A stretch of DNA of 6,694 bases from an uncultured Porphyromonas sp. (lineage in GTDB: Bacteria > Bacteroidota > Bacteroidia > Bacteroidales > Porphyromonadaceae), in the NCBI GenBank assembly GCA_900548415.1, contig URKO01000068.1, positions 1 through 6,694 of the forward strand. Reading direction: 5' to 3'. Position 1 is the first letter of the stretch, and the number at the start of each line of letters is the position of its first letter. Shown piece by piece: positions 1-6,592 of this stretch. The position numbers were made by a program, and so were the translations under genes. The notes under the pieces were generated by a model, which saw nothing but the letters and a program-made list of their open reading frames with translations, had not been told where the DNA came from and ran no database searches.

Positions 1-5
1 CTTTT

Positions 6-120
6 GGAACTAAAAAGTTCCAAGGGAGGAACTCTTTAGTTCCAGCGGAGGAACTCTTTAGTTCCAAGGTAGGAACTTTTCGATTCCAAAGTAGGAATCA
101 GAAATTTCCTAGGTTGGAAA
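6..120. repeat. 22-bp tandem array of short palindromes
   Basis: Five consecutive 22-bp units begin at 6, 28, 50, 72 and 94, followed by a decayed start of a sixth at 116. Each unit starts GGAA and carries TTCC in its second half; units 1-3 contain GGAACT-N4-AGTTCC. Read across unit borders, every junction is also an inverted repeat with a 6-nt spacer: AGTTCC/GGAACT at 16-33, 38-55 and 60-77, GATTCC/GGAATC at 82-99, and TTTCC/GGAAA at 105-120. Spacing of 22 bp is close to two DNA helical turns. The array lies left of the efflux operon terminator, so it does not belong to that transcript. It may continue beyond the window edge. Function is unknown: it could be a multi-site protein-binding region, a structured RNA or DNA element, or a dispersed intergenic repeat. 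Confidence 0.85.
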
Positions 121-163
121 ACTCTCTTCTTGACGAAAAGAGCATATCGGGAAGGGGGGAACG

Positions 164-205
164 AAAAAGTCACACCCAGGAGTGCGGTTGCTCCCAGGCG
201 TGACT
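164..205 (-). terminator. Rho-independent terminator of the efflux operon
   Basis: Read on the minus strand, AGTCAC (205-200) pairs with GTGACT (173-168), and after small internal mismatches CC/GG (175-176 with 197-198) and GGAG/CTCC (179-182 with 191-194) continue the stem to an 8-nt loop at 183-190. The final stem T at 168 runs into further T residues, giving a TTTTT tract at 168-164. The plus strand has no T tract after the hairpin, so termination is directed leftward. It lies 58 nt past the permease stop codon and fits the end of the four-gene transcript. Confidence 0.85.
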
Positions 206-223
206 AAGACAAAGTAAACTTGA

Positions 224-271
224 TGCGGGTTGCTACCCCGTGCGGGTTGCTACCCCGTGCGGGTTACTCCT
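224..271 (-). repeat. 17-bp tandem repeat in the operon 3'-UTR
   Basis: Two perfect 17-bp copies lie at 224-240 and 241-257; on the minus strand the unit is GGGGTAGCAACCCGCAC in one phase. A third, partial copy (258-271) lacks three bases and overlaps the end of the permease gene, including its TAA stop codon. Each full copy can form a small GGGT-AGCA-ACCC hairpin in the mRNA. It lies between the stop codon and the terminator, so it should be part of the 3' end of the efflux transcript. It may be slippage-prone; any effect on mRNA stability is inference. Confidence 0.85.
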
Positions 272-3200
272 GCATCAGTGCCTCTATATCGACCTTTGGC
301 TTGCTGCTGGTGCGCTGCCTAGCGTGGAAGGCTTTGTAGAGGGCGGGTACGACAATCAGCGTCAGCAACGTGGAGAGCGCCATACCGCCGATGATGACCC
401 ACGCCATACCGGTACGTAGCTCGGCACCCGAGCCACGTGAGAGTGCTACGGGGAGCATACCGATGATGGTCGACAGAGCCGTCATGAGGATCGGGCGGGT
501 ACGGAGCTTGACTGCCTGAATGAGTGCTTCGTCCACGGACAAGCCTTCGCCACGAGCTTCGTTGGCAAAGTCCACCAGTAGGATCGCATTCTTGGCGACT
601 AGTCCCACCAGCATCACCATGCCGAGCATGGCGTAGATGCTCATAGCGGTATTGCTCATAGCCAAGGCTAAGAGCGCCCCCACGATGGATAGTGGGATGG
701 CGACCATGACGACGAGCGGATCCGTCCAGTTGTTGTACAGTAGGACGAGGGCTAGGTAGATGAAGAGTAGGGAGAGCAGGATAGCGGTGGTGAGGACGCT
801 CATTGAGTCGGCCATCTTCTTCATATCTCCAGCGGTCTGTATCTGTACGCCTTGGGGCATCTGCGCCTCGCTGAGCTGGCCCATAAACTGCTTGGCGATG
901 GCTCCTGCTGGTACGCCGTAGGCTTGTGCACGCAGGGTCACGGAGCTGTTGCGGTTGAAGCGCTCCAAGCGACTAGGCCCGATGCCGAGCGTCACATCGG
1001 CAAACTGCGACAGCTGTATCAGGTCGCCTTGTGGATTGGCGACGGTGAGACTTGCTACATCTTCGATGGAGCGACGAGAGAGCTTGTCGGCACGTATATT
1101 TATCGCATACTCGTAGTCCCCCTGCGTGTAGCGGAGCTGGTCATTGCCCTGGAAGAGGGTCTGCATCATACCCCCCACGTTGTCTAGCGTTAGTCCCAGA
1201 TTGGACATCTTATCACGATCCACCCGCACGAGGATCTCGGGGGTAGCGTTTTCGACCGAAAGGGTAGGCTGTATGACTCCCGGGATGGTGCTCAGGAGCG
1301 CCAAAGCCTTGTCCGCAAAGAGCGCCACCGAATCCTTGTCCGCACCTGAAACGATGTACTCGACAGCCGCCTTGGAGACGGTGCCAGTCATGCTCACGCT
1401 ATAGACGTTGACACGCGCATCAACGAGGTAGTCGGTCAGAGGCTTGCGGATACGAGCCACGTAGGCTTCGGTACCTTCGGGCGTCTTCCGGAGCTTGACA
1501 TCTAGCTCGGCGAGGTAGGGGGTACCTTTGCTGCTCTGGCTGTTGTCACTCGTTAGTCCGACCATGGTCACCACTTTCTCCACCTCGGGGCGCTGCATGA
1601 GCCACGTCTCAGCCTTGCGCACGAGCTGGTTGGACTCAGCCATAGAGATGTCCTTGGGCATCTCGAGCTGTATGATACACTCTTGGCGGTCCATGTAGGG
1701 CTGGAACTCAAAGTTGATAAAGCCCAAGGGGAAGAGGACCAGCACCGCAGCCATCAGCGCGACGACGATGCCTGCCAAAGCCCAGCGATGGCTTAGACCC
1801 CAGCGTGTGAGCGACGAAATGCCCTCGGCAAAGCGACTGATGCCACGCTCGAAGCCCGTGAGCATACGACCCAGCGGACGGTCGTTACGTAGTGGCTGTA
1901 TGTTGCCCAGCCTGGAGGTGAGCAGAGGCACCAAGGTGAGGGCAGCGAGTAGGCTAAAGAGGATGGCGATGACGATCACAGCGCAGAACTGACGCAAGAT
2001 GTCCGACACCAGCGAATTGGTAAAGATGATCGGCAGGAAGACCACCACGAGGACGAGCGTCACGGAGATGACCGTGAGACCGATCTCGTTGAGTGCGTCC
2101 CAAGTGGCTCGGACACGGTTCTTGCCCATCTCCATGTGGCGGTAGACATTCTCGATGACCACGATGGCATCGTCGACGAGGACCCCGATGACCAGTGAGA
2201 GGGCTAGGAGCGACATCATATTGAGTGTGAAGCCGAAGATGCGCATCCCGATGAAGGAGGAGATGAGCGATACGGGCACCACGACCATCACGATGAGCGC
2301 ATTGCGCACGTTGTGCAGGAAGAGCAGTATCACGAGCGATACGAGTAGGATCGCTAGGAGCAGGTCGGTCAGCACGGAGCTGATAGCATTGCGTGTGAAG
2401 GTGGTTGTGTCTTGCGCTACCTCCACTTTGAGTCCCTCAGAGGCGTACTGCTCTTCAAGACTTTGGATCTGCTTGCCGACAGCTTCGCTCACCTGGAGCG
2501 CATTAGCATCGGACTGTTTGAGGATATTGAGCAGGATCGCCTCCTGACCATTGACGCGTCCCATCTTGACAGGGTCTTTGACCCCGTCTACCACCTCAGC
2601 GACATCCTCTAGACGTATGGGTGCGCCAGAGACATTGCGCAGGATGATCTGGCGTAGCTCCTCGATAGAGGTTATTTTGCCAGAAAGACGTACGGCCATC
2701 TGCGTTTCGTCGCTCTGCAGGTAACCTGTCGGGAAGTCGAGGTTGGACGCTCTGATGGCACCCTGCACCATCATCGGTGTGATGCCAAACTCCTGCATGC
2801 GTCCCTTGTCAAGGTTGATCTGTATCTCACGCTCTACACCGCCGACGAGGTCTACATTGGCGATGCCCTTGATGTGCGATAGCTCGGGGACGATGCGCTT
2901 GTCCACAAGGTCGTAGAGCTCTGTGGAGCCGATGTCGGCTCTGGCGGAGAGGATCAGGATAGGCTTCTCATCTACTGACACCTTAGATATACGAGGGGCA
3001 AAAACTTCGCGAGGCAGCTCGGCACGCTTGGCAGCAAGACGGTTTTGCGCCTCGGTCATAGCTTTGTCAATGTCGGTACCAAAGTCAAAGGAGACCATGA
3101 TCATCGACATACCCTCGAAAGAGTAAGACTGCATCTGGTCAATGCCCTCCATGCTGGAGAGCACCTCCTCGGCCTTTTGCGTTAGCGAGTTCTCCACCTC

Positions 3201-3371
3201 GCTAGGCGATGCGCCTGGGTAGATGATCTGTACGTTGAGCAGAGGCGGTGTAAACTTAGGCATCAGCTCTGCACTCAAGCTCTTGAAGCTCAAGTACCCC
3301 AGCACAGTCAGCAGTATGAAGAGTACTGTGACGTAGATGGGGCGTTGGATAGATAACTTTACGATTTTCAT
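264..3371 (-). CDS. RND efflux permease, AcrB/HAE-like inner-membrane subunit
   Basis: Proton-driven inner-membrane pump subunit of a tripartite efflux system, moving hydrophobic or amphiphilic compounds from periplasm or membrane into the outer-membrane channel. The 1035-aa length is normal for the family. The twelve-helix plan is visible: helix 1 near residues 12-30, a large periplasmic porter domain (about 31-330), helices 2-6 (about 332-485), helix 7 near 531-551, a second porter domain (about 552-858) and helices 8-12 (about 860-1011). The helix 4 motif VLVDDAIVVIEN carries D400 and D401; helix 10 has AKNAILLVDF with K927; R957 and T964 match AcrB R971 and T978. This complete proton relay and the AKNA motif favour a drug/hydrophobe pump over a heavy-metal (CzcA-type) pump. 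The ATG lies 16 nt after the adaptor stop, without Shine-Dalgarno. Substrates cannot be read from sequence. By gene order it resembles XepB of P. gingivalis XepCAB. Confidence 0.96.
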   Translation of the reverse strand: MKIVKLSIQRPIYVTVLFILLTVLGYLSFKSLSAELMPKFTPPLLNVQIIYPGASPSEVENSLTQKAEEVLSSMEGIDQMQSYSFEGMSMIMVSFDFGTDIDKAMTEAQNRLAAKRAELPREVFAPRISKVSVDEKPILILSARADIGSTELYDLVDKRIVPELSHIKGIANVDLVGGVEREIQINLDKGRMQEFGITPMMVQGAIRASNLDFPTGYLQSDETQMAVRLSGKITSIEELRQIILRNVSGAPIRLEDVAEVVDGVKDPVKMGRVNGQEAILLNILKQSDANALQVSEAVGKQIQSLEEQYASEGLKVEVAQDTTTFTRNAISSVLTDLLLAILLVSLVILLFLHNVRNALIVMVVVPVSLISSFIGMRIFGFTLNMMSLLALSLVIGVLVDDAIVVIENVYRHMEMGKNRVRATWDALNEIGLTVISVTLVLVVVFLPIIFTNSLVSDILRQFCAVIVIAILFSLLAALTLVPLLTSRLGNIQPLRNDRPLGRMLTGFERGISRFAEGISSLTRWGLSHRWALAGIVVALMAAVLVLFPLGFINFEFQPYMDRQECIIQLEMPKDISMAESNQLVRKAETWLMQRPEVEKVVTMVGLTSDNSQSSKGTPYLAELDVKLRKTPEGTEAYVARIRKPLTDYLVDARVNVYSVSMTGTVSKAAVEYIVSGADKDSVALFADKALALLSTIPGVIQPTLSVENATPEILVRVDRDKMSNLGLTLDNVGGMMQTLFQGNDQLRYTQGDYEYAINIRADKLSRRSIEDVASLTVANPQGDLIQLSQFADVTLGIGPSRLERFNRNSSVTLRAQAYGVPAGAIAKQFMGQLSEAQMPQGVQIQTAGDMKKMADSMSVLTTAILLSLLFIYLALVLLYNNWTDPLVVMVAIPLSIVGALLALAMSNTAMSIYAMLGMVMLVGLVAKNAILLVDFANEARGEGLSVDEALIQAVKLRTRPILMTALSTIIGMLPVALSRGSGAELRTGMAWVIIGGMALSTLLTLIVVPALYKAFHARQRTSSKPKVDIEALMQE

Positions 3372-3387
3372 GCTGTGGTCCGCTAAG

Positions 3388-4449
3388 TCACTCGTTGATG
3401 GTCTTGACGGGTAGTCCGTCCGATACGTTGATGAGTCCGGCTACGATGACGCTTTCGCCAGCTTGTAGTCCGCTCAGCACCTCAATGCGGTCACCGATGA
3501 GAGAGCCAGCAGTGATCGCCCTCTGCTTAGCTACGCCCTGCTCTACGACATAAACGTGAGCGTCCTTGACGCTGCCGACGATAGCGCGGCGGGGAATCAA
3601 GATACCGTGCGTTTCCTGCTGATTGCCAAAGGATACGGAGACATACATCCCAGGGCGCAGTCCGTCGGTGTCCTGCTTGTCTAGCGTCACATCCACGGGG
3701 AAGGCGAGCGCGTGGTTTGCCTTGTCACCTACCATAGATATCTTGCCTGTGATCGTTTGACCAGGATAAAGCTCGCTCTCCACGGAGACCGTCTGTCCCT
3801 TGGTGAGTTGCAAACGCTGGCGCTCGGTCACGAAGCAACTAGCCTTGAGCTGTGAGTCATCAACGATGTCAAAGAGCTTCGTGCCTGGGTTGACATAGCT
3901 CCCGACCTCTACGTAGCGCTTGTAGATCTCTCCCGAGATAGGCGCCTTGATAGAGGCATCGGTAAGGCGACTGCGACTAGATATGTACCGTCCCTGGGCT
4001 GCGACCATCTGCGTGTGCATCGTCGAGAGCTGCTGGTCGGTGACACCGCCCTGACTGTGCGCCTGCTGAAAGCGCTCGTAGTCCTTCTTGGCTGCTTCGT
4101 AAGCTACACGACTAGACTCGGCATCGGCTCGGAGCGTCTCGGCATCGAGCTGTACGAGTAGCTTGCCCTTGGAGACATGGTCGCCCTCGTCGGCATAGAG
4201 CGAGACGACGCGTCCGCCGAGACTGGAGACGAAGGATAGATCTTGCACACCCTCCACGAGTCCATTGGCGGTGAAGTCTGCGGTATAGTCGCTCTCGCTG
4301 ACTACCTCTGTGCGTACAGCCACGGCCGACTCCTCAGCGAGGAGGTTTTGTGTTTTAGCGGTGGTGGTTTTCTTGTTCAGTACTAGGACTAGTACGATGA
4401 GTCCGATAGCTAGCACGATGGTTATCGGTAGATAGACTTTTCGTTTCAT
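3388..4449 (-). CDS. RND periplasmic adaptor subunit (HlyD/AcrA-like membrane fusion protein)
   Basis: Periplasmic adaptor of 353 aa that joins the permease to the outer-membrane channel. Residues 5-24 form one hydrophobic N-terminal segment after MKRK. No lipobox cysteine is present, so it is probably anchored by an uncleaved signal-anchor helix rather than lipid. The first lipoyl half is near 75-103 (GGRVVSLYADEGDHVSKGKL), followed by a short alpha-helical hairpin (about 104-160) whose turn contains GGVTDQQLS. The second lipoyl half starts at IKAPISGEI (about 167-197), then a beta-barrel (about 200-275, ending near LRPGMYVSV) and a membrane-proximal domain (about 280-350). At the hairpin tip R126 and T137 sit at the spacing of the AcrA R and S contact residues for TolC, with A130 where the leucine would be; this alignment was made by eye. 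The start is 33 nt after the channel gene stop; the preceding bases are AT-rich with no Shine-Dalgarno. Confidence 0.95.
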   Translation of the reverse strand: MKRKVYLPITIVLAIGLIVLVLVLNKKTTTAKTQNLLAEESAVAVRTEVVSESDYTADFTANGLVEGVQDLSFVSSLGGRVVSLYADEGDHVSKGKLLVQLDAETLRADAESSRVAYEAAKKDYERFQQAHSQGGVTDQQLSTMHTQMVAAQGRYISSRSRLTDASIKAPISGEIYKRYVEVGSYVNPGTKLFDIVDDSQLKASCFVTERQRLQLTKGQTVSVESELYPGQTITGKISMVGDKANHALAFPVDVTLDKQDTDGLRPGMYVSVSFGNQQETHGILIPRRAIVGSVKDAHVYVVEQGVAKQRAITAGSLIGDRIEVLSGLQAGESVIVAGLINVSDGLPVKTINE

Positions 4450-4482
4450 AACTATATAAGTGTGATGCTATTGAGTTGTTCT

Positions 4483-5865
4483 TTAATTCATTAAGTCTCT
4501 GATCTCGCCTTTGCTCTTCTTGAGATCGATGTAGGCTTTGATATAGTCGCCGAGGGCGTTGGCGTAAGACATCTGCGCCTGCACGAGCGACTGACTCGCA
4601 TTGAGCACATCTGATAGCGAAGCTACACCGAGGGTGAAGTTTTGCTGTGCTAGGTCGAAGACCTGTGCTGCGAGGGTTTGGTTTTCCTTTTGCAGTGAGA
4701 TCGTCCGCTGAGTGTCTTGTAGCTTGAGCGAAGCGTTGAGATGCGCCATGCGTAGCGACTGATCGAGAGAGCGCAGATCCTCCTGCGCCTTGAGCAGATC
4801 CATGTGACTCTCGCGCACCTTGGAGAGACGAGAGAGACCACTAAAGATAGGTACCCGCAGGCTCAGCCCCAGCATCGCTGTCGGGTAACTGTACTGTGTG
4901 TTGCCACCGCCAAAGAGCTTGTCGCTCGTATAGTTGTACTGAGCATTGAAGGCAAGAGATAGGGTAGGGATGTAGTCATACCGCTTAGAGCGCTCCTGTA
5001 GCTGCGCCATCTTCTCACGCTCTTGTAGCTGCTGGTAAGCGATATGCTGCACTGGGTCAAAGGCTGCTGCGCTACTCTCGGCTATCTCCTGCTGAGCTAG
5101 CTGGTCTAGGTCTAGTGGAGCTATCACGATCGGCTCTGTGACCTCTAGTCCCATCTGTAGCTTGAGAAGGTTCTTCTGCACCTCCAGTCCACTCTCGATG
5201 GCTGCATGCTGTGTCTTGAGATTGGTCAGGTTGACCTTGAGACGATCCACGTCTACTTTTTTGATCAGACCACTGGAGTAGCTAGCTTCCATCGTGCGGA
5301 GCATCTTCTCCACTAGCTCTACACTATGTCCCATCTGCTCGGCTGCATACTGCGTGACCTGGGCTCCATAATATAGTGTCGCCGTCTGGGCGATTACATC
5401 CTCCTCGGTCGAGGTCGCAGCCAGCGTCGCCATACGCTCGGAGACCTTGGCAATGTCGAGCGTGTTGAAGAGCGACATGTTGAGGATCTGCTGATTGACG
5501 GCAACTCCAGCATTGGCGCTGTACTGCGTGCCCATCTCGATAGTCATATACTGCGAAGCGTTGGGGTCGCGCATCTTCTCGGGGAGCATGTTGTTCATGA
5601 AGTTTGGCATGATGAATTTAGCCTTCTTCAGGTTGTCATTTAGCGCTGCCGACCCGCTGATTTGAGGCATCAGAGCTCCGATCACCTCTTTGCGAGCCTG
5701 CTTCGCTTTCTCCTGATCATAGGATGACTTCTTGACATTACTATTGTGCTGCACAGCATAGTTGAGACATTGCTGTAGCGAGTAGCTCTCCTGAGCATAG
5801 CCTGAGGCTACGAGCAGGAGCAGGCTGATGAGGAGCAGCCCAGTGCGACGATTAGATTTTATCAT
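4483..5865 (-). CDS. TolC-family outer-membrane efflux channel
   Basis: Outer-membrane trimeric exit channel of the pump, 460 aa from the chosen start. Residues 1-24 are a Sec signal peptide: basic MIKSNRR, hydrophobic LLLISLLLLVA, then cleavage probably after GYA before Q25. There is no lipobox, so unlike OprM-type channels it is not a lipoprotein. Two outer-membrane efflux protein repeats follow (about 28-240 and 268-450). The second contains SLRVPIFSGLSRLSK (about 335-349), like the family P-x-F-x-G turn, and the characteristic end with GVASLSDVLNASQSL and later DYIKAYIDLKKSKG. An in-frame ATG 72 nt upstream (5937) would overlap the regulator gene by 56 nt and put 24 polar residues before the signal peptide, so 5865 is preferred. 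The gap to the regulator stop is 16 nt with no Shine-Dalgarno. Its position first among the pump genes matches the XepC position in XepCAB. Confidence 0.95.
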   Translation of the reverse strand: MIKSNRRTGLLLISLLLLVASGYAQESYSLQQCLNYAVQHNSNVKKSSYDQEKAKQARKEVIGALMPQISGSAALNDNLKKAKFIMPNFMNNMLPEKMRDPNASQYMTIEMGTQYSANAGVAVNQQILNMSLFNTLDIAKVSERMATLAATSTEEDVIAQTATLYYGAQVTQYAAEQMGHSVELVEKMLRTMEASYSSGLIKKVDVDRLKVNLTNLKTQHAAIESGLEVQKNLLKLQMGLEVTEPIVIAPLDLDQLAQQEIAESSAAAFDPVQHIAYQQLQEREKMAQLQERSKRYDYIPTLSLAFNAQYNYTSDKLFGGGNTQYSYPTAMLGLSLRVPIFSGLSRLSKVRESHMDLLKAQEDLRSLDQSLRMAHLNASLKLQDTQRTISLQKENQTLAAQVFDLAQQNFTLGVASLSDVLNASQSLVQAQMSYANALGDYIKAYIDLKKSKGEIRDLMN

Positions 5866-5881
5866 GATTGTGGTGTGTAAA

Positions 5882-6463
5882 CTAATTCCCTTGTGTCGAG
5901 ACGATAGCTCGTAAGTGATACTGTAGTATGGAGGCAAAGTAGCTACCCGAGGGCAACGGCTTGCTGCGTATCACTGCCTGTATGTAAAAGCCAAATATCG
6001 AGTAAGACATATACTCGCATACGAAGGGGATGTCTAGATCGGCCCTATAGAGACCCGTCCGGACGCCCCGCTGTAGATTGGCCGTCATCTTCCTTTCGAA
6101 GTATCTAGACCCCATGAGGTGCTCGAGTGTCGCCTGGTCTGGATTGCTACGCATCAGGTCGGAGAAGAAGACGGGGTTCAGCGTTACGAATAGCTCGTCT
6201 AGCTGTGCGAAGCATCTTGTCAAGCTCTCTGTGGCACTCACCTCCTCGTCATCGAGTATCGAGAGCACACGCTGGAAGTCTTCTGAGATAGCGTGCACGC
6301 ACTCCTTGAGTAGCTCCTCCTTGGAGCTGAAGTTATTGTATAGGGTCTTCTTCGTGATCCCCATCTTGGTAGCCATCTCATCGAGCGATAGTCTGAAGCC
6401 CTCTTGCTTGAGTATGCTGATCGCCTTGGCTACATAGTTGTCTTTGCGACTATTTGTATTCAT
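5882..6463 (-). CDS. TetR/AcrR-family transcriptional regulator
   Basis: Probable ligand-responsive repressor of this efflux operon, 193 aa, a normal family length. The N-terminal helix-turn-helix spans about residues 8-52: helix 2 is LSLDEMATKMG, then ITKKTLYNNFSSKEELL holds the recognition helix (T37 to F45) and the typical Y-x-x-F-x-S-K-E-x-L signature. Residues from about 53 form the all-helical ligand and dimer domain, which is poorly conserved across the family and does not reveal the ligand. It is first in the operon, 16 nt upstream of the channel gene in the same direction. The inverted repeat overlapping the promoter about 68 nt upstream of its ATG is the expected binding site, so it should control itself and the pump together. 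Repression rather than activation is inferred from that overlap. No Shine-Dalgarno precedes the ATG. Confidence 0.94.
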   Translation of the reverse strand: MNTNSRKDNYVAKAISILKQEGFRLSLDEMATKMGITKKTLYNNFSSKEELLKECVHAISEDFQRVLSILDDEEVSATESLTRCFAQLDELFVTLNPVFFSDLMRSNPDQATLEHLMGSRYFERKMTANLQRGVRTGLYRADLDIPFVCEYMSYSIFGFYIQAVIRSKPLPSGSYFASILQYHLRAIVSTQGN

Positions 6464-6524
6464 ACGGTCTATATTTGAGACGTTTTTACTTATAACTAGA
6501 ACTGTTTCGTCTTACTTTACGGTG

Positions 6525-6532
6525 CAAATGTA
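6525..6532 (-). promoter_or_regulatory. -7 box of the operon promoter (Bacteroidota type)
   Basis: The minus strand reads TACATTTG, an exact match to the Bacteroidota -7 consensus TAnnTTTG recognised by their primary sigma factor. Transcription would begin a few bases downstream, near 6518-6521, giving a 5'-UTR of roughly 55 nt to the ATG at 6463. A TTTG that could serve as the -33 element lies at 6550-6547, but the 14-nt gap is shorter than the usual 19 or so, so the -33 element is weak or absent. It is the only minus-strand match I found in the sequence upstream of the regulator. Confidence 0.7.
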
Positions 6533-6556
6533 CACTTTTTCCAATACAAAAGTGTA
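6531..6556. promoter_or_regulatory. Candidate TetR-family operator overlapping the promoter
   Basis: TACACTTTT (6531-6539) and AAAAGTGTA (6548-6556) form a perfect 9-bp inverted repeat around an 8-bp spacer, 26 bp in all. Size and symmetry suit a dimeric TetR-family protein. Its left arm shares two bases with the -7 box and the rest covers the spacer and possible -33 region, so a bound repressor should block RNA polymerase. It lies directly upstream of the regulator gene. Assignment to that regulator is inference from position and symmetry. Confidence 0.72.
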
Positions 6557-6592
6557 ATCTGTGTAGTTTATTCTCGGAATGAAAGATTAAAC

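Noticed and set aside
124..142. Short inverted repeat CTCTT/AAGAG between array and terminator
   Set aside because: Only 5 bp with no adjacent T tract or conserved context; expected by chance.
2568..2588. Strong 21-nt hairpin inside the permease gene (GAC-GGGTC arms, 3-nt loop)
   Set aside because: It encodes the conserved-looking stretch DGVKDPV in frame and has no T tract, so it is best explained by codon coincidence.
852..3126. Several plus-strand open frames of about 64-130 codons opposite the permease gene
   Set aside because: They lie antisense to a full-length conserved RND gene, show no recognisable domain, and have the composition expected of shadow frames.
4650..5060. Two short minus-strand frames inside the channel gene
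   Set aside because: Out-of-frame shadows of the TolC-like gene, rich in arginine and serine, without any protein signature.
5866..5937. Upstream in-frame ATG at 5937 as the start of the channel gene
   Set aside because: It would add 24 polar residues before a textbook signal peptide and overlap the regulator gene by 56 nt; the ATG at 5865 puts the basic and hydrophobic signal sequence at the N terminus.
6078..6437. Plus-strand open frame of 119 codons opposite the regulator gene
   Set aside because: Serine-rich translation with no domain, fully antisense to a clear TetR-family gene.
6470..6477. Plus-strand TATATTTG, a match to the Bacteroidota -7 consensus, pointing right
   Set aside because: It is in AT-rich DNA next to the regulator start, its nearest upstream TTTG is 23 nt away inside the coding region, and no rightward gene starts within the window.
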